From contig JBAJFG010000111.1 in the NCBI GenBank assembly GCA_037903475.1, forward strand, positions 434,001 through 498,000: a stretch of 64,000 bases of DNA, written 5' to 3'. Position 1 is the first letter of the stretch; the number at the start of each line of letters is the position of its first letter. Origin of the DNA: Ancylostoma caninum (lineage: Eukaryota; Nematoda; Chromadorea; Rhabditida; Ancylostomatidae). Below the pieces are notes generated by a model, which saw only the letters and a list, made by a program, of their open reading frames with translations, did not search any database and was not told the DNA's origin. Of the stretch, positions 1 through 12,432 are shown piece after piece. Both the position numbers and the translations under genes were made by a program.

Positions 1-557
1 TAAAGAATAAGGTGTTTGTTGTTGATGAGCAGGAAATTTGTGGAATCGGGCGTTGGCAAGAAAAATAGTAGGAAGGAAAAAAGGAGAGGAAACAACAGTT
101 AAAGCTACAAAGCTCTCATCTCAAGAATTTCCATTTCAAATTACTTATGCTATTGTTACTCCAGTAACGTTGTTGTTTGTGAGCCTTATTGCTGAGAAAC
201 GCCATCAATATGTAAATTGAAAAAAGGAGGTAAATAAATAAGCCAATAAATAATAAGGTGACTATTTCATAGAAGGAGAAATATTTACCTGATGTACGAT
301 GCAGTCAAAGACGAGTTACCAGAAGGTTAACGGAATACACCCGAAAGTTAGCACTAAAAAAATTTAAACATGTTGAAAGTTGTTGTTTGGACGGAACTAG
401 AACAGTTGTTGCAAAACCAGGTTTCACATTTCACTCTTCTGTTATTTTGTTCCAGAGTAATGGTCCATAATATTGCAAGGTAGGTTCCTGTAACCTACAA
501 ATGTATCACCAGCTGTTTTAAGTTTATGTACACACATTTGCACACCTAAATCACCAG
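1..557. other. No supported gene at the left edge
   Basis: I see no convincing gene in this stretch. A reading frame at 38-220 on the plus strand lacks an ATG and splice context. A possible 5' flank of the coding-like exon at 558-791 lies here. Confidence 0.5.
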
Positions 558-791
558 GAAACGAGACAAGGCAAGCAACATCATGATGTGACTTTGAAAA
601 AACGAGCAAAGGAAATTGATTGTGCTGTTCATCAATTTAATCTCTTTAAACAACGATTTTCCGCATTACAAAACACTTTGAAGTTGCCGAAGGAGCAACA
701 CAAGGCAATCAGAGATCGGCTCAAAACACTGATGCTTAACAGGAACTCTTCTCCTCAAAGGCTTTTTTTTTTTGAAACTGAGAAGCTCTGA
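558..791 (+). CDS. Coding-like terminal exon, helical and Lys-rich, unknown protein
   Basis: A 77-residue open frame follows an acceptor-like CACCAG at 552-557 and ends at TGA 789-791. The product is rich in Lys, Arg, Gln and Leu with regularly spaced hydrophobics (for example KRAKEIDCAVHQFNLFKQRF), which suggests an alpha-helical or coiled-coil segment. No family is recognised. Upstream exons would lie before the window or in 1-550, and none was identified. It could instead be a relic. The acceptor is not strongly pyrimidine-rich, so the boundary is weak. Confidence 0.32.
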   Translation, partial: ETRQGKQHHDVTLKKRAKEIDCAVHQFNLFKQRFSALQNTLKLPKEQHKAIRDRLKTLMLNRNSSPQRLFFFETEKL

Positions 792-3700
792 ACCTGAGAG
801 CTCATCGTTAGGCAGCTCTCCGGAGAACATATTTATTCAAGACGGAAAAATTTCTATTTTGCACTAGGAAGTCGTCACTGAAAGCTCCACAGAGGCACAG
901 TAAAAAAACTGGAAACAGAGGTTTTAACAGCTCACCGTGCGTTTAAAATGTTGTCCTCGGGTCGCCCCCCCCCCCCCTTCCTCAATCAATCAGAGTTAAT
1001 GAACAACGTCGGAAGATATTGCGGGCATATTATCTCCATCTATGAAGTGATTGCCATCCGCGGGATAGGAAGGGATCTTCGACTCGACGGAAAGATGTGA
1101 ATTACGGCTCGAGGACTTTATGAGTGGATAAAGAAGGAGGGGCCTTTTTAGTAATACACATTATTCAATGACCATGGCGAAGTAAAACTTGAACTGTTGG
1201 CTTCTTACTCTATCCATTTTTACTTATTCACTTAGCACCTTGCACAAGACATCTCACACTACAATGAAGACAAAATTACAACCAAACATCAATTAGAGTC
1301 CGACAATTGCTTACTATAACAACAAACAAACAAATATAGACACGAAAATAGGTCTCTCACACTATGAAGATCCAGACGTTTAGGATTTCAAAGAGAAAGC
1401 ACTAAAAATCTATTTCAAAGTTTGATCATTAGATAAAAATGTTCTAGAAACTAGGAATAAAAAGAAAGCATTTGACCACTCTGTTAGCGGTCTGGTAGCG
1501 CAAAAATGGCACCTGGGGTGACTTTCTCTGCGATTGCGACCTCATCCAGATGTCGGCCAAATAATCTAATTTTTACAATTCTTTGATATGCATGTGGTGT
1601 GATTCCTTCCATTCTGATGTCTCCCTACTGCCATCCAGTAAAATCCCCTCCCAGACGCATTCTGCGGCAAAAGTCGTAATTGCCGACAAAGTCACCTCAG
1701 GTTCCACCTCTGGGCTAACAGACCATATAACAGATTGCAATTGATTTCATAAAGCAATTTTCGGAAATCTGTCGAGCTATTCTCTATGCCAGTCCCGCCA
1801 ACCCCCCCCCCCCCCTCCCCCCTCCTTCAAGCTGATCTTATATACATGTTAAATACTCATATCTATATGTAAACCAACATCTAGCACCAAAAAGCATAAG
1901 AAGGTCCAGCCCAAACACTGAGAGGAGATAGAGATGGGAAGGTAGCTTGGATTGCAACCGCAATCTGGACCGCGAGAATCATGAAGGGATACAGGAATTT
2001 AGGAAGAATTCTCGATTTAATGGTGGAGTGAAGAACTCAGCCAGCGGTGCCTATAAAATAGTTTTTTTTTTCGGTTGTTCCAAACGAGTGGTGTTGTTGT
2101 AAGGAGCATTAAATAGAGATTTGGAGAGAAAAGTGTAGCGAATCCATTACTTGAAGAAAGACAAACTCATGTGATGGGTCATAAACAAAAATCCTAAAGG
2201 GAGGGGAGCGGTTTGTCAGGAAAATTCACGTGCACAGAGGTTTTGGTACGGAACTTTGAGGTTATCGAAACAAGTCGTGAAACTATTGCAAACAAAGAAT
2301 TGGCATAAAATGGTCAGAAAAATCAGCTGAACAGGAATGACAGAGTGATTGGGAGGGAATAAACAGAGATGTCCGAAAACATTAAAAGAAATCATCACAT
2401 TACCTTAATTCCCAAGGAATTTCTCACATACACAAATGCACATAATGGCACGTGCATATACATCGATTTGTAAATGTGAACATGAGAAAAAACCACCTGA
2501 TGTTTATAGACAGTGAACTGCGGTACGGGAAGATTTGTTGAATTTCTCCCTGTTCAAAGCAGATGTTAGATAGAATGAGTATAGAGAAACAGCTTGGAAG
2601 TCTAGTGACTGGCTATCGTGGCATTTTATCTTGGTAACACCAGGAAGTATGGTTTTGTAAGGAAATGTCACACTAAGAATTTCCTAAATCACAACGCAGA
2701 CTGTTTTTCCTGTAGTTAAGTGTAAATGATGACTGCATTCTGTTCTGAGTGCTGAAAAAAAAACACCAATGTCAATGTCCTAAGAGTGTAACGGGAAAGG
2801 CGATACCTGGATGTTTCCTTCAGGAAGAAAAAACTTTGTCAGAACATTTCCACGTGTAGCGTACATGAATGAGCTGAAACATTCAAGAAACACATACACA
2901 CAGAAAGGAGATACCTAGGGACCGCATGCATCATTGAGATTACCCAGGGTAAGCACATTAACACTCCACAAAACTATCCATCGTTAGTCCGGGCACCAAT
3001 ATGCACCATGATCATCTCTGAAAATACCCAGGGTGAGCACCAACATATTCACCCCGGGTATTTTCAAAGATGATTCCAGACTATGGTCACCTGTGAGGGA
3101 AACACGTCGATGGGGTGCCAGGAAAAGGCTAAATTTGACCACGATAATACGCGTACCATGAATAATCTTGATGCATCCGGATCCTAGAAAAATACTTCGC
3201 CAATTAGATGTGATTTAAGATATCTTGACCAGAGACACCTTTCGCAATGAGTGGGTATTGTCCACGAACAACGTCATTGTTTTGGCTGGTAACCATTATT
3301 ATACTATATTATTTATATCTACGTACTTATTGTATCATATATACTTGTTTATGCCGTACATGACATTGCTTTTCCTCGAATTGTTCGAAATGTAGGTATG
3401 ATTCTTACTTTAAGCACTTTGTTAACTCAGAAGAAACTGGCAAGGTCGTCTAAATTTCAAGTAAATGTCGAACAAATCCAGCTGTTCTGGTTAAATTCTA
3501 TGTGATCAAACCCCTGTCACATTCTTCCCCTTAACCCCTGTCACATTCTTCTCGCTTTTTCTCCGAACTTCGTCCAATACTTCTGGCGTAAAATCATCAG
3601 GATTTGCGTTGTATACTGTAGATCTTTTTACGACTTTGTAAACTAATCTAAGATGGTGTAGTATGACCTAGGAAATATTCATAGACGTGCCCCTTTTCCA

Positions 3701-3936
3701 TGCCGTTTCTTTTTTCGCACAGGATTTGTTTTAGAGGACACTGTTAGCTGCTGCTAAAATATGAAAATGCTTGTAGAAACTTCAGAGGTGGGTAAGCGCA
3801 CTAAGCTCTCTACATGCTTAAGGAATGAACCGTTAGAGAATAAAGGATGAAGACAGATGCGACGTACGTATGCATGCACACGAAGTACTGGAGTGAATAT
3901 GGTACACTAAATCATTTTTCATCAAGCCTAGTCTCT
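792..3936. other. Non-coding stretch with homopolymer C tracts
   Basis: No supportable gene. It holds poly-C tracts near 966-978 and 1801-1816, a near-perfect hairpin at 3011-3074 and one copy of a short dispersed motif at about 2915-2960. A few coding-like fragments near 1000-1110 are interrupted by stops and were not called. Confidence 0.5.
3011..3074. repeat. 64 bp near-perfect inverted repeat (hairpin)
   Basis: Arms ATCATCTCTGAAAATACCC (from 3011) and GGGTATTTTCAAAGATGAT (to 3074) pair over about 26 bp with two mismatches around a short loop. The core ACCCAGGGTGA is related to a motif that recurs near 2940, 27600 and 33265, so this may be a compact member of that dispersed family. No transposon ends are visible. 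Confidence 0.75.
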
Positions 3937-4204
3937 CTAAACCAGATGCCATTGGGAACACACCACAATCCAGAATTTCGGTGCCTGCTTCGGATCCTGA
4001 TTCAGCTCAAAATTGACTATCAAGGCATAAGAGCTGGCTCTTGCGAGAGCAACTAAGAAATTCTCATTAAAGAGTACTGGAGGAGATGTATCCTGGTAAA
4101 ACCTGCCATTAAAACTAACAGCGTGGGTGCATCCGGGAAAAATTGGCATTACCGTCAAGGAGCAGGCTTGACTTGTCCAGTGGTGAGCAAAATACCAGTG
4201 AAAG
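3937..4204 (-). CDS. Coding-like terminal exon, unknown protein
   Basis: On the minus strand an acceptor-like TTTTATACCAG precedes position 4204, after which an 88-residue frame runs to a TAG at 3937-3939. The sequence has balanced composition (for example GRFYQDTSPPVLFNENFLVA and NQDPKQAPKFW) and no low complexity. I do not recognise a family, and no upstream exon joined to it in phase was found. It may be the 3' exon of a minus-strand gene or part of an old retroelement. The opposite-strand frame at 3847-4056 is its shadow. Confidence 0.3.
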
Positions 4205-4216
4205 CTGGTATAAAAT

Positions 4217-5449
4217 CAAATCAGTAAATCAGTGAAAATATGCTAGTAAAATATGACGCTGAGAAAGCCTAAATGAGCAGAAGGTGTAGAACTGATAAGC
4301 CAGACGTACGTACAGCTATTACTTGTAACCGGTAAACCATTTCTGAAGAAAATTTTTGACCTATTCTAGGAGAAGAGGGATAGGGAGATAAAGAGTGGGG
4401 CGTCCTCAAACTTGCTGACATTGAATACATCAAACAACTCGGTTTTTCGACTAGTGGGTACGTCCAGAAGCTGGTAAGGTTTGAATCATTTGAAAAAACT
4501 CTGCACCTAGTAGATCAAAATTCGAATCATTCGAGTAAAGGTTATTCGAAACTCAACTTAAATAGAATTCCCTCCGGGAACGGAACAAAATATACTTCGT
4601 GGAAAACAATCTTGTGTAACTTTAGAATCTCATTTTCGTGAAATAATTAAGTACAAGATAAATTAGCCAGAACACGTGGAATTCACATGGATGGAATAAC
4701 TCTTCTCACTGTTACTTGTAGATACCAGTCGCACACTTTAAAACGACGACCTTTGAAGTGTGTTAGGAGCTGAAGAATATCTGTGAAAGACACGTGCTGA
4801 ATGCAGCTAAGGATATTACCTCCAGAATAATTTATAGCCGAAAACGTAGCTAATTGTTGCATAGAAATGCAACACAACAATTTCTAGGATATTATTTTAC
4901 CAGCAGCGCACAAATATTTACCTTAACAAGGAAAACTTTTCCAAAATGAATAGAGAGGGCAGCAGTATTGATGAGACGAGCTAGCAGACAATTTTCCAGG
5001 AGGTCTTGGTTTTCAGGAGCGAGCTGTCAGTAGAGGGTGACTGAAAGGCCTTAGGTTTAAACGACTTTTCAAATTTCATTAGCGGCCCTTGATTGTCGCC
5101 GACGTGCAATAAGGGGGTAATTGTAATCTAACTTGGAGTTTAATTACTTCCGTCGCTTCCTTCTTCCACAGACTTAATAGGGTTATTGCTTTTATGCTAA
5201 AGGGCTTTCATTTAGTTCCGCGGTTGGAAAAGCGAGAAATTAATTCGAATGAGAGTTTTATTAGTGAGTATTTGAAGTGCAAGCTCTTTTTTAGGTAGGA
5301 TCTCAATTGGTCTACAGGTTCAGCACTATCGCCGTTCACGGAAGGTAAGTTCCCCCTAATAAATCTCTTAGGCAAAACACTCACAAAACCCTGGTTTCAA
5401 TTAACTTTTAATCTTCTGAAGCTTGGTGCTAAAATAAACTTTTCATTTA
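4217..5449. other. No gene seen
   Basis: AT-rich DNA without a convincing exon on either strand. It contains scattered TTCGAA-rich sequence near 4520-4560 that resembles the dispersed family found at 40, 47, 55, 56 and 59 kb. Confidence 0.5.
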
Positions 5450-6084
5450 TACAGTCGGGTCCGGCAGCCACTGCAAATGGGCGCCGGCGGGCGCCGGCCG
5501 CCGCCACCCTCCGGCGCGTCGGTATTAATGAGCTATAAATCACTCGAGCTATCATTAGCGAAGAAAAATACAATTTTAGTCCATAGTAGACAGAGTGCAG
5601 TGGATATGTTAAGGTTATAAAGCAGGGCACCATTTTCACAACTTTCACGTTTTTTCATTTTTGTGATTTTCATGGCGAAAGATTTCTGAGTACACAATAA
5701 GCGAAGCCAACTCTTCCATTTTCTGCTATAGTACACTGCTTCAATACAAAAATGGCCGTTATTCTTCTATAGATGGACATAGTACTTCAGTTATCGCATC
5801 TGAATAATAAAGCTCATCCAATTCGGGATCCTCAGAAATAATTGAAATCCGTATAAATTGTTCCATATCCATTGCGAAGTAGTTCTACCGCTGTCATTAA
5901 TCTTTCGTGGAGCAGTCCTTTACGGCGGAGTTACTCTCTCCCGGTTTCCCTCAACTTTGAAAAAGTGGTTTTTCACTATTACTTACACTATTACTATTAC
6001 TTACACTTACACTTATCGTAGTTTATCTTCGAAAGAGTTTTCCACTATTACTTACACTTACACTTATCGTAGTTTATCTTCGAA

Positions 6085-6261
6085 ATTTATGCAAAACGTT
6101 GCCGGATGCCTTCCTGGACTACCCGAAGGAGATCACGGGGGACGTTCCAAGCAGTGAACCCCAAACACTGCGATACTTAACTCTGGATCTCCAACGGAGT
6201 GGAACCAGCGATAGGGACAGATTGCAATCTGCCGCTCAAACCACTGAGCCATCCGGGCTAC
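6085..6261 (-). repeat. tRNA-derived SINE module alpha (copy A)
   Basis: The minus strand starts AGCCCGGATGGCTCAGTGG, a good Pol III A box, with a degenerate B box GGTTCCACTCC about 40 bases later, then a conserved tail containing TTAAGTATCGCAGTGTTTGG. The same module is at about 29790-29970, 30178-30355 and 46604-46785. The cloverleaf is incomplete, so it is called a SINE module and not a tRNA gene. Next to it (5970-6082) are simple TTACACTTACACTTA repeats. Confidence 0.75.
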
Positions 6262-6315
6262 TTTTTATGTTGGAGTTTGTTAGATAACTGCAGCAGTCGT
6301 AGGCAGCATACTATA

Positions 6316-6857
6316 CAGGGGGGGGGCCATAAGTTATTGTACAACGTTTGCTCATTTATTTCTCCACCAGCAACACATGGATTATCCTGCTCTTTTCGCT
6401 GCCGAATAGAGCAGGGATCAAAGTATCTTACAGTTAAAACCCGGTTTCCCGGGAGAGTTTTGCTTTGGAGCAGTTGGACTTAGAACAGGTTTTTGAAAAA
6501 AGCGGGTTGATGTGGAAATTTTTTACGAAAAATCCACCAAATCTCTAAAGTGGGGTGTACTGCTTAGATGCATCTTAAAGAGCAAAGAATGCTCTTTCTA
6601 AAAATATCAAACTGTTTTTGTGGCTGTTTTGCTCGGAAATTGCGGGCAGAGTTAGTGCATTTTGCGGCACCGAAAGTCTGCAATGAATGTTTCCGATAAA
6701 CTTTTTTCGTTATCTTGGAAGTATCCAGGAGGTTTTTGTGATCAAAAGATAGAGCAAATCCAGCTCTATTAAACAGTGCCTAGTGCGGCAAAAAATATTT
6801 TACTACTGCGGAGAAATGGGCCAGCAAACGTTGTACAATAACTTATGGCCCCCCCTG
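6316..6857. mobile_element. 542 bp MITE nested in copy A, TA target
   Basis: Terminal inverted repeats of about 35 bp start with CAGGGGGGGG and GCCATAAGTTATTGTACAAC; the left end has two extra Gs. It is flanked by TA at 6314-6315 and 6858-6859. Copy B of the host element has the uninterrupted sequence ACTATATGTATTT at the equivalent spot, so the empty site proves the insertion and the TA duplication. There is no open frame for a transposase. TA targeting and CAGGG ends fit the Tc1/mariner superfamily. Confidence 0.88.
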
Positions 6858-6955
6858 TATGTATTTGCAAAACGGGGCACAGGGCAGGATTCGATCCCCT
6901 GACCACCACAACGTCGATTTCGCTCAACCCACTGAGCTATGCGCGCACGCGATGT
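6858..6955 (-). repeat. tRNA-derived SINE module beta (copy A)
   Basis: The minus strand reads GCGCATAGCTCAGTGGGTT (A box) and GGGGATCGAATCCTGCC (B box close to consensus) at tRNA-like spacing. Related modules occur near 29640-29745, 30030-30130 and 46450-46556. The acceptor arms do not pair well enough for a functional tRNA. Confidence 0.75.
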
Positions 6956-7255
6956 AACGAACAAATGGTGTCCACTATTACTTACACTTACACTTATCGT
7001 AGTTTATCTTAGAAATTTAGGTGAAAAGGGAGTTGGGTGAGGCCACTCCTGTGAAGCCTAGGCCTAAGCCTTAAACCCATTCGTAAGCATAGGGTTAGCC
7101 TTATCTACCCTGTCTACTATGGACTAAAATTGTATTTTTCTTCGCTTTCTCCCAAGCTCGAGTGATTTATAGCTCACTAATACCGGGGCGCCGGAGGGTG
7201 GCGGCGGCCGGCGCCCGCCGGCGCCCATTTGCAGTGGCTGCCGGACCGGACTGTA

Positions 7256-10200
7256 CTTTTAAAATTATTTCTAGTAAAGTTTGGTGGCTTCTAGTGCGCG
7301 AAAAAAATTTTCCTCTCCTTTTCTTTCTTTTTCTGCATTCACAAATAGATATGAGCATTCTAGATATAGGATAGGATTCTCTTCGAACGTTTTGAAGTAA
7401 TATGTCATTTGAGCTGAATTGCAACACTAGAAAATTCAGGATAGATGCGAACGCCTAGATCCAGGAAAAGAATCAGGGCAGGATAGCGAGTTTCAAAAAT
7501 GTGCTCAAGAAAAGGCCTGCGTGGGCGATTCTTCCGCATATTTTGATTATGCATTTTCACTGCGTCAGCTCTTTTCTCTACCGTATTGAATCGCCAACAA
7601 GTAAAAAATTAACATAGGGATGGATTTGAAGATGGTGATGAAAACCTTACGCCCTCAGACAACAAAGACTTCCTGGAAGCTTTCCACCAGAATCTGGATA
7701 GTAGCGATTTATAGAAAACATGGAAAAGTTTCAATTCAAATAAAAACTTGTGTGAAAAAAGAGGAGGCCATGGATTCTTCCTTGAATCCCAGTGGGAAGA
7801 TAGGACAGAAGCAGTGCATACGCGCAGAAAAATTTTCTACCACAATGGGTCCGATCTATAATGAGCAACATGTCTGCACTGAGTTTCAGGGCAATTACAG
7901 CAATCTTGTACTTTTTGACCATTCAGAATTGAACGAAGCAAAGGGCAGAATATGAAGCAGCTAGATAGAAGTCTTTCAAATGTGACAGTTACCCCGCAAA
8001 TGTTGCGTGCAAACTCGATTCAAGGATTATGAAATGGCTTCCATACTGCGACTGATTATGAGTGTTACTTTGATCGTAGCGAGCAATGTTCTTTGGTTAG
8101 TTAGGAGCAAATGAACTTCTATAGAATTCAGCTATATTCCTAGAGCAATTTCACGGCAACCGCCCTGGGAAAAATCCGTGACATCAGAGGGAGGAGAAGC
8201 TCGATGTGTTGGTGGAAAAAAAAGAGTCAGGACTCAGAAGAGCGTCTATTCGTCACATGACCCCGCAATTTATAGGAAATACGCGACTAATCCCAGTCAG
8301 ATGCTTTATGGATCCAATAACAGAAAACGCACTGAAAATTGTGGACTAATAAAGCACAGAAGTGTGCACGTATTCATGATGCAAACATGTCCAGTTTATA
8401 GCAGAACTCCACCGTTTTCATGCAGGATTGCATGATATCCTTGGAATATCGAAACACTAGTATCATTTGCAGTTCTAAGTATTATGCTAGCGAAGAATTT
8501 CCAGTGGAGACGGGGGTAGTTATGAGATTCCAGAACAAACAACTAAGTGCTTGCAAATAGTTTTTACATCCTGCATTTGCTTTTCAGGACGAAGAAGAAT
8601 TTCGTGGATAACTGAGCCAAGCGAATGGATTTGGCGTCGTCTCAGACGTTCAATAAAGTTTGTTACTCTGATCTGTCCTAGAAAACTGAGATTCAATAGA
8701 AAAGAGAGCTAAAACAGGTGTTACTATTATATTAAATAGCGATGGCCAAAGAGTAGTAACATTGCCTCATATTGTACTGGTAATAATGTCGAGGTAGGTT
8801 TCCAGGAGGGAATAAAAATATACCGTACTTGGTCTGTGCCTGTGACGATGTTGTGACCTTAACATTCCTGTGAATGTTCTAGGTTTCCTATTCACTTTAT
8901 GTGTATGAGCTTCTCGAGAAAAAGTTGATGTATTTTGAAAATTCTACTAATCCTTGTCACCGCTTACTGTATCCAGTTGCCGGGACAGAGTACGGACGCT
9001 TCTTTTTACGGAGAACTCGTCCACCTCAGACGAGCAGGTAGATCTTCACTGGGAACGTTCACGAATCCCGCCACTGGCTGGTTTCTGTCAAAACAAAAGA
9101 TCCAGAGCAGCAGTGGCTGGAATCCTGAACATTTCCGGGAATGTTGTGGGCAAACTGTCCTTCTAAAGTGGGCGACTCGATTAGGCAAAAGTTGGGGTAC
9201 GTTGTCTGTGCGACACATGACAGCGAGGAAGGACAAGTAATCATATTTGACAGTTTGCTAAAGAACCTTGTCCACCGTGTAAGTGTAGAAAGCTTAGAAC
9301 CATCTCAGGAGCGCTCAGAATCCCACCACTGGGACTTGTACAGCTTCGTGGTAACTGCACCTTTACCAGAAATATTTCTGGAAGGAGACATCCATACCGC
9401 TCCTAACAGCTGTAGTTGCTCGAATGCTAGAGTTTTTAGAATTCTTTGAGAATTGCCGATAAAATCGTAGTTCTACAGCTGCACATGGTGTATGGAGCAA
9501 CTCACCTTTCTGGTTCATGTGGTTAAGGAAGAACTGGAAATCGTCACTGTTGCCTTTACTGTTAGTTCAAAACAATTAGGAACATGCAATTTTTGGAATT
9601 TTGCTTATATAATCTCCCATTCAAAAGTGAAAGTTTGTGCTAAAACAATTGCAGAAGATTGAGCTACTTTTCAGAATTTGAACTCGTGAAAGGGATCAGA
9701 AGTAAAACATTGATGCGGAAAGGAAATTGGAAACGTCGACCCAGCGAAGAACAGCATTTTATGAAAGGCTTTTCCAGTCCAGGACGGGATTACATCGGTA
9801 TTGCTATTTCTCAACGACTATTTGGCAACATAAGTGCAAGCCATAGTCAGCAGATTGGGTCGTACAGCCTTTCGTTTTTCACGCTGTTTCAGGAATAACG
9901 ACTCGCATCCTGGCGAAAATATGAATTAGAAAGTATGCGTGTGCTGAACAAAACATAGATGTGCAGTTTTTATTTACTTATTTATTTATTTATTAAATTA
10001 TTCAATACTAACGTTATGAAACAATGACACAACCAACAGTAGTACCACCCAGACAAGCTTGTCCTAGATACTTCGGTATTTCAATACATGAAAATCGTTG
10101 GAGCATGGAAGAGGCATAGTTAGGTTTCCTAGTAGCTAAGTATAGTCGCTTTTGTCATGCGTTTGAAAGAAGCAAAAGATGCAGGAACAGTTATAAAGTT

Positions 10201-12100
10201 ATTATTAGCTTTACATAAATCGAAGGATATGTCGGAAAATGGTTTGTTCAAGTGAGGTGTAGGAGGCACTCTGGTAAGGATAAGATGAGGTAGAAATGCT
10301 TAGTTCAATGACAGCCACTCTCCTCGAAACAGGCAAATTGGGCCTTCGAGGCTGCTCTCCAAAAAAAAAGAGCTAAAACAAAACTGGGCTGACAATACGA
10401 TTGAATTTGACTGAAATCGTGGTACACTGTCTTGGTTTGGAAAAGCTGATTTGTAGGGGTATTACTTGTATGCGGAGTTTTTCCTTCTATAGAATAAACG
10501 CAAATGATGAAATTTACCCTTTAGGACATGCATGGAATCCAACTCCATGCAGGTTTCCACACATGTACCCGCAAATTTAATTTCCTTACAAAAAAAAAAA
10601 ACAAACAACTTGCCTAATAAAATCTTAAAAAGTGCTGTTACAACAGAGATCGACTGAAATGTAGCAGCAGAAGTGACTGGCTAAAAGAGATGAGGCCAAA
10701 GCTCCAGAGATAAAAGAACAAGTTCACAAACCATGAGCAACACAGCTTTAGAAAGACATCGAGATGCCTTCTCGGGAATCACATGCGGTACATGTGTCCA
10801 CAATAACAAGTTTTCGCACGTTTTTAATGGTTTACGTGACTGTTTCGTGCGAAGTTTGGAATCTGGAACGATCCATCACACTCTGGGCTACCTAAGGACA
10901 TTCCGTCGCTTTAATGCGAAATACAGCGATAATCAGAGCGATTGATTAATATTTTATTAAACGTCGTCATTCTTTGCTTTCTTGGAAGGTATGGAAATAG
11001 ACGTTATACATTAGTCGACCCACTTCTGGAAGCAAATATTTAAAATTTTTATCCAGCAAAAGTGCAGACATTCAAGGAAGCAACTGCGGCCGCAAGATTT
11101 TCTAGAAAAAACGTGAAGTCTGTCACTCACACGTCAGTGAGGCTGTTTTTATAGATAAAAGCGGGGCGATGGTTGGCGACTAAAGACATGACAGGCTCTG
11201 GGCGACGAGTAACGAAGCTAAATAAGTTGTAAGTATAGCTGAAAGTTGAAACAGCTCTAGGAAAAAAATTAAGTGCTAGTTATAATCCAAACCGAATAGT
11301 CCCGTCGTTAAATAACAGACGCAACGCGGATTTGGCCCATCGTATAATTTTTGAGACAAAAAGTATAAACAGCACGAAACAGGGATCTGCGACGTGGCAT
11401 CGCAAGGATATCAACCGACAACCACAGCGAGACCGAAGCATGTACATGCTTCCATACAAGGCTAGCCACTTCTGAACAGTTTTCATTGTACGGTGACAGC
11501 ATCGCGATGAAGTATAAACACATCCTGAAGCGGCCATGGAATGGTGGTTCTATGCTCTCCCATCGCTAACGTGGTCTTAAAGACTAACAGCCAACAAAAA
11601 GGAGAAATGCCAGCTCAGCTTCCGTTTAGTCAACGTTCAAAACCGCTATTATCTTTCGAGCTTCACGCGACTAAAATAGAGTGCGCTCGGCGAATCAGTT
11701 GTCTGTTTATAGTCGGGATTAACGAAGTGATTCAGTCTGAGATATAGACCGTGATGGACTCAGTGGCTTTTTATAGATAGTAACGTAACAATACTTCTAA
11801 GTCTAGATGACTATAAAACCTATTTTGGAATTTCTCCAAAAATATGGAGCGGAGAAAGGAGCAAGAACCCGAAAAAATCTACATACACGCGAAAAACGAA
11901 GCTGTCGTCAACGGGTTGACTTCGATCGTCTCCTTCTCCATCCCACGCATCGAGCGATTTCTATGGAAGGCTACTGTCCTATAAATGAATCACTTTACTA
12001 ATCAGTAGTTGATGCGAAATTAATTGCCTTCTTACAAGGGCGTCGGAAGTGAATGTGCGGCAAGAGGACAGGTTCGGTACGAGAGATTGGAGGGATTATC
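7256..12100. other. Long stretch without a firmly supported gene
   Basis: Several weak coding-like pieces occur. One is an acidic 31-residue terminal frame from about 7619 after ACATAG (contains SDNKDFLEAFHQNLDSSDL). Others are a 111-codon ATG frame at 7620-7955 overlapping it in another frame, a 70-codon ATG frame at 10733-10945 and an 85-codon ATG frame on the minus strand at 11280-11537 with one hydrophobic segment. None could be joined to other exons in phase. A TTTA simple repeat lies at about 9968-9996. Confidence 0.45.
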
Positions 12101-12432
12101 AAGGACTTCCATATAATGTCAAAGAGGAAATTCATGGGGCACTAGATGAGTTGAGGAGTTAAGGAATGATAGTTCAAAATGAGAGTAATGACAGTAGGAG
12201 AATCGAAGAAGTTTGATCAATTCAATGTAAACATAGTTCAGAAGCACGTCCGAAGAATCGAATATCTGAGAAGTAAGGAGCTCTTCAGCCCTTCTTTTCA
12301 CTGTCCCAGTGCTGGGATCTCCCTGCTGTGAACTTTCCAGTATTCGGGTTACTCGAAGTCGAGCATTCCAATATTTATTACATGTAATTTATTATTCGCT
12401 CAGCTCACTACTCGATATATATATATATATAT
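12101..12432. other. No clear gene; possible decayed reverse transcriptase scrap
   Basis: A plus-strand frame at about 12060-12200 contains YNVKEEIHGALDELRS, then a stop, then GMIVQNES. This resembles the spacing just before the reverse transcriptase domain of LTR retrotransposons, but the expected following motif is absent, so it is not called. A short TA repeat precedes the next element. Confidence 0.3.

Larger units (their letters stand above)
5452..7253. mobile_element. TIR element with GC-rich ends and tRNA-like cargo, copy A (interrupted)
   Basis: The ends read CAGTCGGGTCCGGCAGCC and, inverted, GGCTGCCGGACCGGACTG, each next to TA (5450-5451 and 7254-7255), which fits a TA target duplication. 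The first ~65 bp of each end are extremely GC-rich (GCGCCGGCGGGCGCC-type) in otherwise AT-rich DNA, followed by a shared subterminal stretch (GAGTGATTTATAGCTC). No transposase frame is visible, so it is non-autonomous. Inside, on the minus strand, are two tRNA-like modules at 6085-6261 and 6858-6955. A separate 542 bp element (6316-6857) is nested between them. The matching copy B, inverted and without the nested insert, lies at 46210-47293. Confidence 0.8.

Noticed and set aside
8935..9449. Signal-peptide-like frame and overlapping frames
   Set aside because: The start is TTG just after an in-frame stop, no ATG gives the hydrophobic leader, and several frames overlap without splice sites.
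12060..12200. Reverse-transcriptase-like segment
   Set aside because: Only a short stretch resembles the region before the RT domain; the expected downstream motif is missing and a stop interrupts it.
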